Shown: positions 14,663 through 23,331, counted from the stretch's first letter. The stretch: DNA of 35,504 bases from Planococcus koreensis (GCF_004761975.1 NZ_RQII01000015.1:1-35504); one strand, 5' to 3'. The notes: generated by a model not told the origin, from the sequence alone. Translations and numbers: made by a program.

Positions 14663-14861
14663 GATATGGAGCAAAACAGTCCGACTCCCAAGGGAGCAGT
14701 GAAGCGATGAAGTGCCGAAATCCACTCGGGCTTTAGCACGAGTTAGTTCGGCGCAAGCCCGCAGGAAAGATATGGCCGAAAGTAGTTAGGGCATATCTTT
14801 GCGACGAAGCAGCGCAGCTATGCAGGAGCATATGTTTTAGCGGGCTGTTTTGCGTAATATC
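14663..14861. repeat. Hairpin-bounded dispersed repeat, copy 2
   Basis: Arms are GATAT-GGA-GCAAAACAGTCCG (14663-14683) and CGGGCTGTTTTGC-GTA-ATATC (14841-14861). They pair as 5 bp, a three-by-three internal loop GGA/GTA, then 13 bp with one G-T wobble. The arms match copy 1, but the 157-base inside differs and contains GCGACGAAGC...ATGCAGGAGCA near 14799, related to modules at 35150-35180. It lies between the convergent ribU and fer terminators. Confidence 0.78.
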
Positions 14862-14881
14862 GTCTACATTTTCCAATATAT

Positions 14882-14915
14882 AAAAAAACACCAAAGCTTT
14901 TAAGCTTCGGCGCTG
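14882..14915 (-). terminator. Terminator after ferredoxin (minus strand)
   Basis: On the minus strand CGCCGAAGCTT pairs with AAGCTTTGGTG (two wobbles) and runs into TTTTTTTA. It lies just past the fer stop codon. Confidence 0.8.
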
Positions 14916-14931
14916 TCTGTTGCAGATCAAA

Positions 14932-15216
<285 letters not shown>

Positions 15217-15236
15217 TCATTTTTACTACCGTATTC

Positions 15237-15265
15237 ATTCTAAAGGTGTTTGTTAAGTTTTTCAA
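15237..15265 (-). promoter_or_regulatory. Sigma-A promoter for fer
   Basis: On the minus strand TTGAAA (15265-15260) and TAGAAT (15242-15237) are separated by exactly 17 bases, about 54 bases before the fer start codon. Confidence 0.8.
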
Positions 15266-15290
15266 CAAAAAACCGTCAGGAGGGCGCCAC

Positions 15291-16316
15291 TTGCTTTTTG
15301 AAGAACTTGTCATTTCAATTATGAAAGCCGTAAATCTTGAAAGAACCGTGTCTTCGCCCTTCCATTTGATCAAAGGCAAGAAGTCCGGACAGACGATTCA
15401 GGACATCGGCTATTATCGGCTTCACCCTTATTTCGCAGTGATGCCGAAGTTGGATAAGAATGCATATGATGAGGTGATACAAAGCCTTTTTGCTCGCAAT
15501 CTGCTGCGCCCCAATGAGCAGGTCATCGATTTGTCCGAAGCTGCTTTGGGTATGAAGATTCCACCAAGCAAACTCAACGGCTGGAAATACCGCGGCAATG
15601 AAATCCTCTTTTTGAATCGCCTGTCATTAATTGTCCAAACTTTGTCGCATACGAGCCAGAGCGTATACAGCTTCGACCCGGTGCATAATGCAGTCGATCT
15701 GCAGGCGTGGGTGAAAGAATACTTGGTTCGCATCGATTTCCGGGATCCTGGAATTGCCGGCCGCTTTAAAAAAGAACTGCACGATAGCCTCGGAGCAGCA
15801 AATGTAGCTGAAGAAAACAAAATGATGTTGATGCAGCGGCTGACGGGACTCCGCTTAAGCGGTTTGACGTGGGAGCAGATAGCTGCTGGAAAAGGACTGC
15901 ATACTTTGGACGTCCAGCTGGAGGTCATCGAAACTCTGCACGCCTGGCTTGAAGTTTTGGAAAGCGGCGATTTTCCGCTTTTTTCACCGCTATTGAACGG
16001 AGTCGTCCAGCGGTCATCACTAACTGAATCGGCAGAACGCACCGATAAATTATTTAAGCAGGGATTATCCCTTGATGAAATTGCGGCTGTCCGGCAATTG
16101 AAAACGAGCACGATTGAAGACCATTTCGTGGAATTGGCCATGAACGATCCGGCTTTCGACTATACCGTTTTCATTCCGCAGGATCTATTTCGCAGCATCA
16201 CGAAAATAAGCGCACAGCGCAATACCAAACGCCTGCGGGATATTAAGGAGATGCTGCCGCAAGCGAGTTATTTCCAGATCCGCTTAGCGCTTGCTGTGAA
16301 GGAGGATATTTCATGA
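15291..16316 (+). CDS. YpbB-like helix-turn-helix protein
   Basis: A 341-residue protein resembling B. subtilis YpbB, the partner gene upstream of recQ/recS. No enzymatic motif is visible. The C-terminal part (about 240-335, LFKQGLSLDEIAAVRQLKTSTIEDHFVELA) looks like the helix-turn-helix domain that in some species is found at the end of RecQ helicases, which suggests it helps the helicase bind DNA or protein (inference). The start is a TTG at 15291 because CAGGAGGG lies 8 bases upstream and the family begins MLFE; an ATG at 15246 has no ribosome site and overlaps the fer promoter. It overlaps recQ by four bases (ATGA), so they are translated together. Confidence 0.85.
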   Translation: MLFEELVISIMKAVNLERTVSSPFHLIKGKKSGQTIQDIGYYRLHPYFAVMPKLDKNAYDEVIQSLFARNLLRPNEQVIDLSEAALGMKIPPSKLNGWKYRGNEILFLNRLSLIVQTLSHTSQSVYSFDPVHNAVDLQAWVKEYLVRIDFRDPGIAGRFKKELHDSLGAANVAEENKMMLMQRLTGLRLSGLTWEQIAAGKGLHTLDVQLEVIETLHAWLEVLESGDFPLFSPLLNGVVQRSSLTESAERTDKLFKQGLSLDEIAAVRQLKTSTIEDHFVELAMNDPAFDYTVFIPQDLFRSITKISAQRNTKRLRDIKEMLPQASYFQIRLALAVKEDIS

Positions 16317-17743
16317 AACTAGAGGAACTGCTTTTCAATACATATGGCTTTACATCGTTCCGTCCGGGGCAGCGTGAAGTGATCAGCCAAATTCTTGAAG
16401 GAGGCGATGTAATTGCTCTGTTGCCAACGGGAATGGGGAAATCGATGTGCTATCAGCTTCCTGCACATCGGCTGCCGGGCAGTGTATTGATCGTATCGCC
16501 GCTGCTGTCGCTGATGCAAGATCAGGTTGCCCAATTAAAAAAGATGGGTGAAAAATCAGTTGTTGCCATCAATTCGTTTGTAAAGCAGGCCGAAAGGGAG
16601 AAGATATGGGACAATTTAGCAAGCTATCGTTTCATCTTTATTTCTCCTGAAATGCTCGTTCAGCCATTTGTGAAAAACCAATTGCAGCGCATCCGAATTT
16701 CACTGCTGGTCGCGGATGAAGCCCATTGCATCTCGCAATGGGGCTTCGACTTCCGGCCGGATTACCTGCGCATAGCTGAAATCTTGCCGGTATTAGGAAA
16801 TCCCCAAGTGCTGGCTCTAACTGCAACGGCTACAAAAAAAGTGACTGATGAAATTATGGCCTATCTTAAGCTGAAAGATCCGTATGTGTATACGCATCCG
16901 ATGGACCGGAAAAATATCGCTTATGACATCAAACGTTTTGAAAAGCCGAACGACAAAATAGAATGGCTGAAATCGTTTGTCCAGGAATTCGAGGGGCCAG
17001 GCATCATTTACGCAGGTACCCGCAAAAAATCACAGGAAATCACAGAGCTGCTGCTGGAAATGGGCTTAAGGGCAGCATATTACCACGGCGGAATGGAGCA
17101 TCAGGACCGCATCTTCGTCCAACAACAATTCCAGAACGGCGAATTGGAGTGGGTGTGTTCGACCAATGCATTCGGCATGGGCGTCCATATTGCGGACATC
17201 CGCCACGTGATCCATTTCCAGCTCCCGACTTCCATAGAAGGCTATGTCCAGGAGGTTGGGCGGGCAGGGCGCGACGGTGAGCCGGCGCTTGCCACACTTT
17301 TATACGCGTCCGGAGATGAAATGCTGATGGAAAGCCTGGTGATGGATGAGCTCCCGAACCGCCACGAAATTGAAGTGGTGGCTGGAAATAGCCAGGAAAG
17401 CAAACGGCTGGTCGAGGAAGGGATCGTCCGGGAAACGGCTTACCGCGTGATTTCTTATTGGCTGAGCCAAATGACTGCGGAAGAAACTGTGGCGAGAATC
17501 GACATGATTCGGCAGGAGAAGATCCGCCAAATTGATAAGATGAAAAAATTAGTGAATTTGGCAGGCTGCATCCGGGAATATTTAGTCGGCTGCTTTGACC
17601 AGGAAGTGAGAGACAAACCCGTCAATTGCTGCGTAAATGATGGCCTTAATTATGAAGTATTTGAAAAAAAGAAGCAGAAATACCAAAAAAGCGAGTTGGA
17701 CAATTGGCAAAATCGGCTAAATGCACTATTGCCATTGGGATAA
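16313..17743 (+). CDS. recQ: RecQ-family ATP-dependent DNA helicase (RecS-like)
   Basis: Superfamily 2 3'-5' DNA helicase of the short RecQ type, used in repair and recombination. The 476-residue product has the zero motif FRPGQREVI, Walker A LLPTGMGKS (K43), the DEAH box (135-138, VADEAHCISQWGFDFRPDY), motif III LTATAT and motif VI QEVGRAGRDG. After about 340 it has a short zinc/winged-helix-like region with Cys residues (GCIREYLVGCF, NCC), but no HRDC domain, like B. subtilis RecS (YpbC) rather than the longer RecQ. It is translated with the upstream YpbB-like gene. About 78 bases and a promoter separate it from the next gene. Confidence 0.93.
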   Translation: MKLEELLFNTYGFTSFRPGQREVISQILEGGDVIALLPTGMGKSMCYQLPAHRLPGSVLIVSPLLSLMQDQVAQLKKMGEKSVVAINSFVKQAEREKIWDNLASYRFIFISPEMLVQPFVKNQLQRIRISLLVADEAHCISQWGFDFRPDYLRIAEILPVLGNPQVLALTATATKKVTDEIMAYLKLKDPYVYTHPMDRKNIAYDIKRFEKPNDKIEWLKSFVQEFEGPGIIYAGTRKKSQEITELLLEMGLRAAYYHGGMEHQDRIFVQQQFQNGELEWVCSTNAFGMGVHIADIRHVIHFQLPTSIEGYVQEVGRAGRDGEPALATLLYASGDEMLMESLVMDELPNRHEIEVVAGNSQESKRLVEEGIVRETAYRVISYWLSQMTAEETVARIDMIRQEKIRQIDKMKKLVNLAGCIREYLVGCFDQEVRDKPVNCCVNDGLNYEVFEKKKQKYQKSELDNWQNRLNALLPLG

Positions 17744-17758
17744 TTTTCCGATATTTCG

Positions 17759-17787
17759 TTTACAAAGTTGATTTTTTTCGGCATAAT
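17759..17787 (+). promoter_or_regulatory. Candidate sigma-A promoter for the LysM protein gene
   Basis: TTTACA (17759-17764) and CATAAT (17782-17787), spacer 17, placed 33 bases before the next start codon. Confidence 0.62.
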
Positions 17788-17820
17788 AGAGTTATCAGAT
17801 TAGGATAGGAGCAGTCAACT

Positions 17821-18579
17821 ATGGGAAAACAAAATTATCGTGACGCCATTGAAAAAGACCGCCAGGAAGTCAGTGTCCTAGGCAATGCAGCCGCTTCTAG
17901 AATAGCGCAGCGCAAGGCGGTTAAAGAAAAGCCGAAAAAAACGAAAAGTGCTTTATTGACGACGTTATTCTTCCTTTTCATATTAATTCCTGTTAGCATA
18001 CTGATTTATGTCGCTTTTTTCTATGAACCCAATGATACGTTGACGGCAAACCCATCCAGTGATCAAGTGAGCCTGGAATCCCCGATTCCTGATGCGCCGC
18101 TGGTTCCAGTGGTGACGGAAGAAGAGGATTCTGAAGAATCGGCTGCCGCTGAAAAAGCCGAGGCTGCAAAAGCAGCTGAAGAAAAAGAAGAAGCAGCAGA
18201 AAAAGAAGCAACAGAAAAAGAAGCCGCTGATAAACTGGCGCAGCAGGAAGCGGAGAAAACTGCTGCTGCCAAAGAGCAAGCACAAAAAGAGCAGGCAGAA
18301 AAAGAAGCCGCTCAAGCGGAAGCTGAAAGAGAACGCCAGCGTGCGGAAGCAGAAAGACAAAAAGAACAAGCTGCTGCAGAACAGAAAAAACAAGAAACAC
18401 CAGCTGCACCTGTCGCTGCATCAAAGACACATACTGTCCAGTCGGGTGAAACCCTTTACCGCATTGCCGTTAATACGTATGGCAGCGCTGGAGCAAGTGC
18501 GGGTGTTGAAAAAATCAAAGCGGCAAACGGCTTGAATTCAAATGAAATTACAGTTGGATCCACATTGGTTTTGCCTTAA
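17821..18579 (+). CDS. Membrane-anchored LysM protein (YpbE-like)
   Basis: A 252-residue protein with three parts: a basic cytoplasmic N-terminus (1-43), one transmembrane helix (about 44-67) and an external region. The latter has a long Ala/Glu/Lys-rich, repeat-like charged segment (about 102-198) predicted to form an extended helix or coiled coil, and a C-terminal LysM domain (about 204-252, HTVQSGETLYRIAVNTYGS ... ITVGSTLVLP) that binds peptidoglycan. It therefore probably tethers membrane to wall. The position after recQ matches B. subtilis ypbE. No catalytic domain is visible. The low-complexity segment explains several long open frames on the opposite strand, which are not genes. Confidence 0.88.
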   Translation: MGKQNYRDAIEKDRQEVSVLGNAAASRIAQRKAVKEKPKKTKSALLTTLFFLFILIPVSILIYVAFFYEPNDTLTANPSSDQVSLESPIPDAPLVPVVTEEEDSEESAAAEKAEAAKAAEEKEEAAEKEATEKEAADKLAQQEAEKTAAAKEQAQKEQAEKEAAQAEAERERQRAEAERQKEQAAAEQKKQETPAAPVAASKTHTVQSGETLYRIAVNTYGSAGASAGVEKIKAANGLNSNEITVGSTLVLP

Positions 18580-18650
18580 TTGCAGGATATAGTTATTCGG
18601 ATGGCGAAGAACATAAAGAGTGAAAAAAGTATAAGGCAGAGGTGAATTGG

Positions 18651-19280
18651 ATGTTTGTGAAAAGTGTAATGGTGAAAAAAGAAAAGTGTTTTACGGTAAA
18701 CCCGGAAGATTCAGTCCAAAAAGGGTTTGATTTGTTGGAAAAGCATTCAATTGATGCGCTTCCAGTTGTCGATGGCAATGATTTCAAAGGGATATTCACT
18801 TGGTTCCATGGTTACCGTGCGTTTTTCCACTCAGGTATGAGCAAAGAGGATTTTATGAAATCCACTAAAATTGGAGACGTCATGGTCAACCAGGACGTTT
18901 ATCTGGGAATTGATGACGTTTTCGAAAAAGCGATTGTCGAACTGAATGATTTCCCGATTATCGCTGTTGTGGAGAAAAATGAATTCCTGGGCATCGTCAC
19001 ACGCTATGACGTAATGACCCAATTGCAAAGCGCTTTCGGCATGCAGTCTGAAGGAACGCGCATTACGTTCACTTCAGTGGAATCAGAAGGCCGTATCGGG
19101 CGCCTTGGGGATATCATCGAAAAGTTCAAAGAATCCGTCATCTCGCTAGTGACGTTTGATGAAACCGACAAGCTTGTGCGTCGAATTGTCTTGAAAATAA
19201 AGAAAAAAGACAATGTTGAAAAATTCGTAAAAGAGCTTGAAAAATCAGGATTCCGGGTATTGGATATCGCAGAAGACTGA
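18651..19280 (+). CDS. CBS-domain protein with C-terminal ACT-like region
   Basis: A 209-residue soluble protein. Two CBS repeats (about 3-55, VKSVMVKKEKCFTVNPEDSV ... ALPVVDGNDFKGIFT; and about 75-125, IGDVMVNQDVYLGIDD ... IIAVVEKNEFLGIVTRYD) form an adenine-nucleotide binding module, and the last 70 residues (ITFTSVESEGRIGRLGDIIE ... VISLVTFD ... FRVLDIAED) look like an ACT domain. This resembles AcuB-like regulatory proteins; what it senses or regulates cannot be told. ATG 18651 is chosen because AGAGGTGA is 6-7 bases upstream; the GTG at 18642 lies inside that site. It may be co-transcribed with the LysM gene, 71 bases upstream. Confidence 0.87.
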   Translation: MFVKSVMVKKEKCFTVNPEDSVQKGFDLLEKHSIDALPVVDGNDFKGIFTWFHGYRAFFHSGMSKEDFMKSTKIGDVMVNQDVYLGIDDVFEKAIVELNDFPIIAVVEKNEFLGIVTRYDVMTQLQSAFGMQSEGTRITFTSVESEGRIGRLGDIIEKFKESVISLVTFDETDKLVRRIVLKIKKKDNVEKFVKELEKSGFRVLDIAED

Positions 19281-19296
19281 TTGGGAAATAACCCAT

Positions 19297-19340
19297 AAAG
19301 AGGCATAAGCAGCGCTCTGCTTATGCCTCTTTATTTATGG
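19297..19340 (+). terminator. Terminator after the CBS gene
   Basis: Perfect 16-bp stem (19297-19312 with 19317-19332), CGCT loop, then ATTTATGG. Very stable although its T tract is short. It ends 25 bases before the next start codon. Confidence 0.88.
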
Positions 19341-19356
19341 AAAGGAAAAGATTTAT

Positions 19357-20115
19357 ATGAAAAAGTTGATTTTTGCCGGGCTGGCGATTGGAGCAGCGCT
19401 GCCCTTTCAGATGGTGCGGAACGCGTTCGCGATAAACCTGCGGCGGCAAGCGATTGGGCTTCAGGCATCCAAACCATTCCAGCCATTTGACATGATGTTT
19501 ATCTCGGATGTGCACAGAAGAGCCTTGCGGGAATCAATGTTCCGATTTCCGGTGGACATCATTGTCATTGGAGGCGACTTTACAGAAGGCGGGGTGCCGT
19601 GGAAGCGGGTGGAAGCGAATCTCGACATCCTGTCCCGGCAGGCTGCTGTCTATTTTGTATGGGGCAATAATGACCGTGAAATGGATGAAACCAAATTACG
19701 GGAGCTTTTCGCTAAATACAATGTCAAAGTGCTGGAAGACGAGTCGATACCGTTATTCGGACAACGCCATTTAAGGCTCGTCGGAATCGATTACTTCGCC
19801 TATAAAGAAAATTCGGTTGAAGCCGCTTTCTCAGAAGTCCAGAAAAGCGATACGGTCATCTTTGTTTCGCATACGCCGTTTGTCTTCAAAAAAGTAAGAG
19901 ATCGGCATAAAATCGATTTCGCTTTGGCTGGCCATACCCATGGCGGGCAGATCCGCTTCGGAAAGCTGGGGATTTATCGGCCAGGGCGAACTGAGATTGC
20001 AGACGGCGTCGTCCAGTTGATCAGCAACGGATTCGGCACAACTAAATTGCCGATGCGCCTCGGGGCAGATCCGGAGTTCCATCTTTTGACTGTGTATCCG
20101 CTTGAAGAAAGATGA
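19357..20115 (+). CDS. Metallophosphoesterase (YpbG-like)
   Basis: Calcineurin-like phosphoesterase of 252 residues with all five metal-binding motifs: D51-V-H53, GGD74, GNN (104-105, with Asn in place of the usual His of GNHD/E), SH172, and GH193TH195GGQ. A short hydrophobic N-terminus (4-19) may be a membrane anchor or uncleaved signal, consistent with YpbG-type proteins acting at the membrane. The substitution in the GNHE motif (GNND) removes the residue that usually protonates the leaving group, so activity may differ. Substrate unknown. AAGGAAAAG precedes the ATG. Confidence 0.88.
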   Translation: MKKLIFAGLAIGAALPFQMVRNAFAINLRRQAIGLQASKPFQPFDMMFISDVHRRALRESMFRFPVDIIVIGGDFTEGGVPWKRVEANLDILSRQAAVYFVWGNNDREMDETKLRELFAKYNVKVLEDESIPLFGQRHLRLVGIDYFAYKENSVEAAFSEVQKSDTVIFVSHTPFVFKKVRDRHKIDFALAGHTHGGQIRFGKLGIYRPGRTEIADGVVQLISNGFGTTKLPMRLGADPEFHLLTVYPLEER

Positions 20116-20186
20116 CGCATTCAAGTGGCAGCAGCTGGGAAAATCCATTATGCTTGAAAGAGAGACAGACAGCGGGAGAGATTTAA

Positions 20187-21155
20187 ATGATAAAAACAGA
20201 CGTAATTATTATTGGCGGGGGCCCTTGTGGTTTAGCAGCGGCCATCGACTTGAAAAAAATCGGCCTTCATCCGATCGTTATTGAAAAAGGCAATATCGTC
20301 AACGCCATCTACAATTATCCAACGCACCAGACTTTTTTCAGCTCCAGTGAAAAGCTGTCAATCGGCGATGTCCCGTTCATCACGGAAGACCGCAAAGCAA
20401 AGCGCAACCAGGCGCTGGTCTATTACCGTGAAGTCGTGAAACGCAGCGGCATCGAAGTGCGGCCATTTGAAACGGTCCTGTCAGTGGAGAAAGATGGGCA
20501 ATTCATCGTCTCGACGTCAAAAGAGACGTATTCAGCTAAATATGTCATCGCTGCTACCGGTTATTATGACAATCCGAACAAGCTGGCGGTTGAAGGAGCA
20601 GATTTGCCTAAAGTCATGCATTATTTCAAAGAAGGCCATCCTTATTTCGACCAGGATGTACTAGTCATTGGCGGCAAAAATTCGGCAGTCGATGCTGCGC
20701 TTGAATTGCATAAAGCCGGAAGCCGTGTGACCGTTTCCTATTACGGCACGAGCTATTCGAAAAGCATCAAGCCCTGGATCTTGCCCGAGTTTGATGGCTT
20801 GGTCAGAAAAGGCGAAATCACGATGCTATTTGACTCGATTGTCGATAAAATTACGGAAACCGAAGTCGAGCTGACAGTTAATGACACAAAAGAACGGATT
20901 CCAAATGATTTTGTCTTTGCCATGATCGGCTATCATCCGGACCATGAATTTTTGAAAAGAATGGGGATTTCCATCGATCCGGAATCCGGCCGGCCTAATT
21001 TCAATGAAGAGACGATGGAGACCGACGTAGAAGGTTTATACATCGCCGGGGTCATTGCGGCAGGCAATAATGCCAATGAAATCTTTATCGAAAACGGCCG
21101 CTTCCATGGCGGCTTGATAGCCGAAAGCATTGCTGCAAAAGAGGGTGCACAATAA
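20187..21155 (+). CDS. ypdA: YpdA, NADPH-dependent bacillithiol disulfide reductase
   Basis: FAD flavoprotein that recycles oxidised bacillithiol (BSSB), supporting bacilliredoxins in redox defence. The 322-residue product has the N-terminal FAD motif GGGPCG (10-15) with the family-specific C14, known as the catalytic Cys in YpdA, and a second nucleotide-binding site for NADPH, VIGGKNSAVDAA (160-171). It lacks the CxxC pair of thioredoxin reductases, which separates it from TrxB. The C-terminus has the FAD motif GLYIAGVIAAG. GGGAGAG precedes the ATG. Bacillithiol synthesis genes are not in this window. Confidence 0.93.
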   Translation: MIKTDVIIIGGGPCGLAAAIDLKKIGLHPIVIEKGNIVNAIYNYPTHQTFFSSSEKLSIGDVPFITEDRKAKRNQALVYYREVVKRSGIEVRPFETVLSVEKDGQFIVSTSKETYSAKYVIAATGYYDNPNKLAVEGADLPKVMHYFKEGHPYFDQDVLVIGGKNSAVDAALELHKAGSRVTVSYYGTSYSKSIKPWILPEFDGLVRKGEITMLFDSIVDKITETEVELTVNDTKERIPNDFVFAMIGYHPDHEFLKRMGISIDPESGRPNFNEETMETDVEGLYIAGVIAAGNNANEIFIENGRFHGGLIAESIAAKEGAQ

Positions 21156-21241
21156 GTGCATCTTCTTATCATTTTTATTGGCAATCGGCTATTTCCCGCA
21201 TACGAATTCGTGTAAAATAGACCCCATAAGGAGCGATGTAC

Positions 21242-22210
21242 ATGAAAAAGAAAGTATCTTTAATCACCACCGGGGGAACGATCGCCAGCAAGGAAATTTC
21301 TAAAGGACTGCTGAAATCAGGTGCGATTTCCGGTAAAGAGCTTGCGGCGCTGTGCCAGCTGCCTGAAGAAATTGAAGTCAACGTCATTGACGTGTTTCAG
21401 CTTCCGAGCATGCATATTGGGTTCAGTGAATGGGCAGTGCTGAAAAAAGCGATTGAAAAGGAACTGGCTGATGAATCGGTTGATGGAATCGTTGTCACGC
21501 ATGGCACCGACACACTTGAAGAAACGGCTTATTTCCTGGATTTGACGATTGACGACCATCGAACCATTGTCGTCACAGGATCTCAGCGTTCCCCGGATGA
21601 TGTAGGCACGGATGTCTATTCCAATTTAAGAAACTCTGTATACGTTTCTGTCGACCATACATTGCGCGGCGTCGGAACGGTCGTTGTCTTTAATGAACGG
21701 ATTTACTCCGCCAAATACGTGAAAAAAGTGCATTCCAGCAATTTGCAGGGCTTCGATTCTTTCGGGCATGGCTATTTAGGCATCATCGACAATAATGTTG
21801 TCAGTGTTTACCAGAAGCCGATTGACCATGAAGTCAAAAAAGTGGGCATCTCCATACCGCGCGTTGACATCGTCAAATGCTTTTCGGGGCAAGACGGTCT
21901 GCTCATCGATCTGCTGGTTCAGGGTGGCGCAAAAGGTATCGTGCTGGAAGCGGCAGGGCGCGGGCAAATTTCACCTTATATGGTGGATTCGATTGAAAAG
22001 GCAGTGGCAAAAGGCGTCGTGGTGCTGTTGACGACGAGTGCAGAAGAAGGGCGTGTCTACCCAAGCTACGGTTACCTAGGAAGCGCACATGACTTGATGC
22101 AAAAAGGCGTGCTGCTGGGCAGCGATTACGATAGTAAAAAAGCCCGGATTAAGCTGGCCGTTTTGCTGTCGGTTTCTGAACAAATAGCTATTGACTCTTT
22201 TTCCAATTAA
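21242..22210 (+). CDS. ansA: L-asparaginase, type I
   Basis: Cytoplasmic asparaginase converting asparagine to aspartate and ammonia. The 322-residue product has both catalytic triads: the N-terminal nucleophile T13 in TTGGTIAS and T89-D90 in VVTHGTDTLEET, with a likely catalytic Lys in SAKYVKKVHSSN. No signal peptide is present, so it is the housekeeping type. Start at ATG 21242, which has AAGGAG 8 bases upstream; the ATG at 21236 is too close to it. A TAAAAT -10-like box lies at 21212-21217 without a clear -35. In B. subtilis ansA is elsewhere with ansB; here it sits between ypdA and prsW. Confidence 0.92.
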   Translation: MKKKVSLITTGGTIASKEISKGLLKSGAISGKELAALCQLPEEIEVNVIDVFQLPSMHIGFSEWAVLKKAIEKELADESVDGIVVTHGTDTLEETAYFLDLTIDDHRTIVVTGSQRSPDDVGTDVYSNLRNSVYVSVDHTLRGVGTVVVFNERIYSAKYVKKVHSSNLQGFDSFGHGYLGIIDNNVVSVYQKPIDHEVKKVGISIPRVDIVKCFSGQDGLLIDLLVQGGAKGIVLEAAGRGQISPYMVDSIEKAVAKGVVVLLTTSAEEGRVYPSYGYLGSAHDLMQKGVLLGSDYDSKKARIKLAVLLSVSEQIAIDSFSN

Positions 22211-22252
22211 CATCCATCTCTTGTGGAATAACTAAAATTTCCCATTTGATTA

Positions 22253-22261
22253 TGGTACAAT
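22253..22261 (+). promoter_or_regulatory. Candidate extended -10 promoter for prsW
   Basis: TGG-TACAAT, an extended -10 element 30 bases before the prsW start codon, with no convincing -35. Confidence 0.45.
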
Positions 22262-22290
22262 AAGAGTGAATCCAGCAAAGGGGCATCCAT

Positions 22291-22971
22291 ATGATAATTC
22301 TATTAACTGTTGCGATTGCTCCAAGCTTGGCGCTGTTCAGTTACTTTTATTTGCGCGATGATTTTGCAGAGGAGCCGTCGAAATTAATTTTCCAATGCTT
22401 TATCTACGGAGCCGTTCTGACATTTCCAATTTTGTTTATCCAATACGTCTTTGATGTCGAAGGCGTTTTCTCCAGGGTGTTTGCGCAAAAAGTCTTTTTC
22501 CCGAGTATTGTCGAGGAATTCTTCAAATGGCTGGTGTTGATCATCGCTGTTTACCGGCATATCGATTTTGAAGATCCGTACGATGGGATTCTTTACGGCG
22601 CAAGCGTCTCACTTGGCTTCGCCACTATCGAAAACATCTTATACTTATTCGAGTTCGGCATGCAGACAGCGTTCCTAAGAGCGTTTCTGCCGGTTTCCAG
22701 CCACGCCTTATTTGGAGTAGTGATGGGTTTTTACCTTGGAAAAGCGAAGTTTTCAACAGGCAAAAGCGGCCGCAAATGGTTAGGGGTAGCTTTACTTGGC
22801 TCGTTGATTCTCCACTTGGCTTACAACGCCATCCTGTATTTGAATACTTCCTGGTCTTACGGCGTCATTCCATTCATGATCTTTTTGTGGTGGTTCGGCC
22901 TTCGGAAAGTCAAGCAGGCCCATCAACTGAGCGTCAGCCATTACCATGACCACACGTCGCTGCATCCGTAA
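22291..22971 (+). CDS. prsW: Intramembrane protease PrsW
   Basis: Multi-spanning membrane protease that in B. subtilis makes the first cut in the anti-sigma factor RsiW when the envelope is stressed. The 226-residue product has about seven membrane segments and the key residues E75 and E76 (PSIVEEFFKW) and H175 (ILHLAYN), at the same numbers as those described for the B. subtilis enzyme, plus H138 in SSHALFG. The C-terminus is rich in His (HYHDHTSLHP), a feature I cannot interpret. RsiW/SigW are not in the window; whether it touches RsiX is unknown. In B. subtilis sleB-ypeB follow; here a terminator and repeats do. Confidence 0.93.
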   Translation: MIILLTVAIAPSLALFSYFYLRDDFAEEPSKLIFQCFIYGAVLTFPILFIQYVFDVEGVFSRVFAQKVFFPSIVEEFFKWLVLIIAVYRHIDFEDPYDGILYGASVSLGFATIENILYLFEFGMQTAFLRAFLPVSSHALFGVVMGFYLGKAKFSTGKSGRKWLGVALLGSLILHLAYNAILYLNTSWSYGVIPFMIFLWWFGLRKVKQAHQLSVSHYHDHTSLHP

Positions 22972-22987
22972 AACAATGCAGACATCC

Positions 22988-23032
22988 AAGCTATCCCAAG
23001 ATCTGCTGCTGACTTTGCGGGATAGCTTTTTT
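22988..23032 (+). terminator. Terminator after prsW
   Basis: Stem AAGCTATCCC (22988-22997) with GGGATAGCTT (23019-23028) and TTTT after it. The loop is long (21 bases) but contains a possible inner pairing. Confidence 0.78.
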
Positions 23033-23062
23033 CAATCTGCGGAGCATGTGAACTCCGCTTAA

Positions 23063-23329
23063 TCTAAACGTCCGCTTCTGCTTTTCTGTGTCCAGACTCC
23101 AGCGGACAGATTCTCGGGTCGTAAGCCATGCCGGCTGTGCGGCACAAAACGCCGCTTCGCCAGCCCGTCTTGCCCCCTCCGAATCTAAACGTCCGCTTCC
23201 GCTTTTCTGTGTCCAGACTCCAGCGGGCAGATTCTCGGGTTGTAAGCCAAGCTGGCTGTGCGGCACAGAACGCCGCTTCGCCAGCCCGTCTTACCCCCAC
23301 CGAATCTAAACGTCCGCTTCCGCTTTTCT
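23063..23329. repeat. 121-bp tandem repeat upstream of cmk
   Basis: Two full copies (23063-23183, 23184-23304) and the first 25 bases of a third (23305-23329), each beginning TCTAAACGTCCGCTTC. The full copies differ at only a few positions. Inside are GCCGGCTGTGCGGC-type short palindromes and GGCGAAGCGGCG-like modules. Open frames on both strands are side effects of this repeat and shift frame between copies because 121 is not a multiple of three. The partial third copy ends 2-3 bases before the cmk -10 element. Confidence 0.93.
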
Positions 23330-23331
23330 TG

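Noticed and set aside
14462-14861. Possible CRISPR array or insertion sequence in the ribU-fer gap
   Set aside because: No regularly spaced identical short repeats and no transposase frame; the paired arms enclose only about 160 bases.
17983-18430. Long minus-strand frames rich in Phe, Leu and Cys opposite the LysM protein gene
   Set aside because: Mirror images of the Ala/Glu/Lys-rich segment of the plus-strand gene; no start signals.
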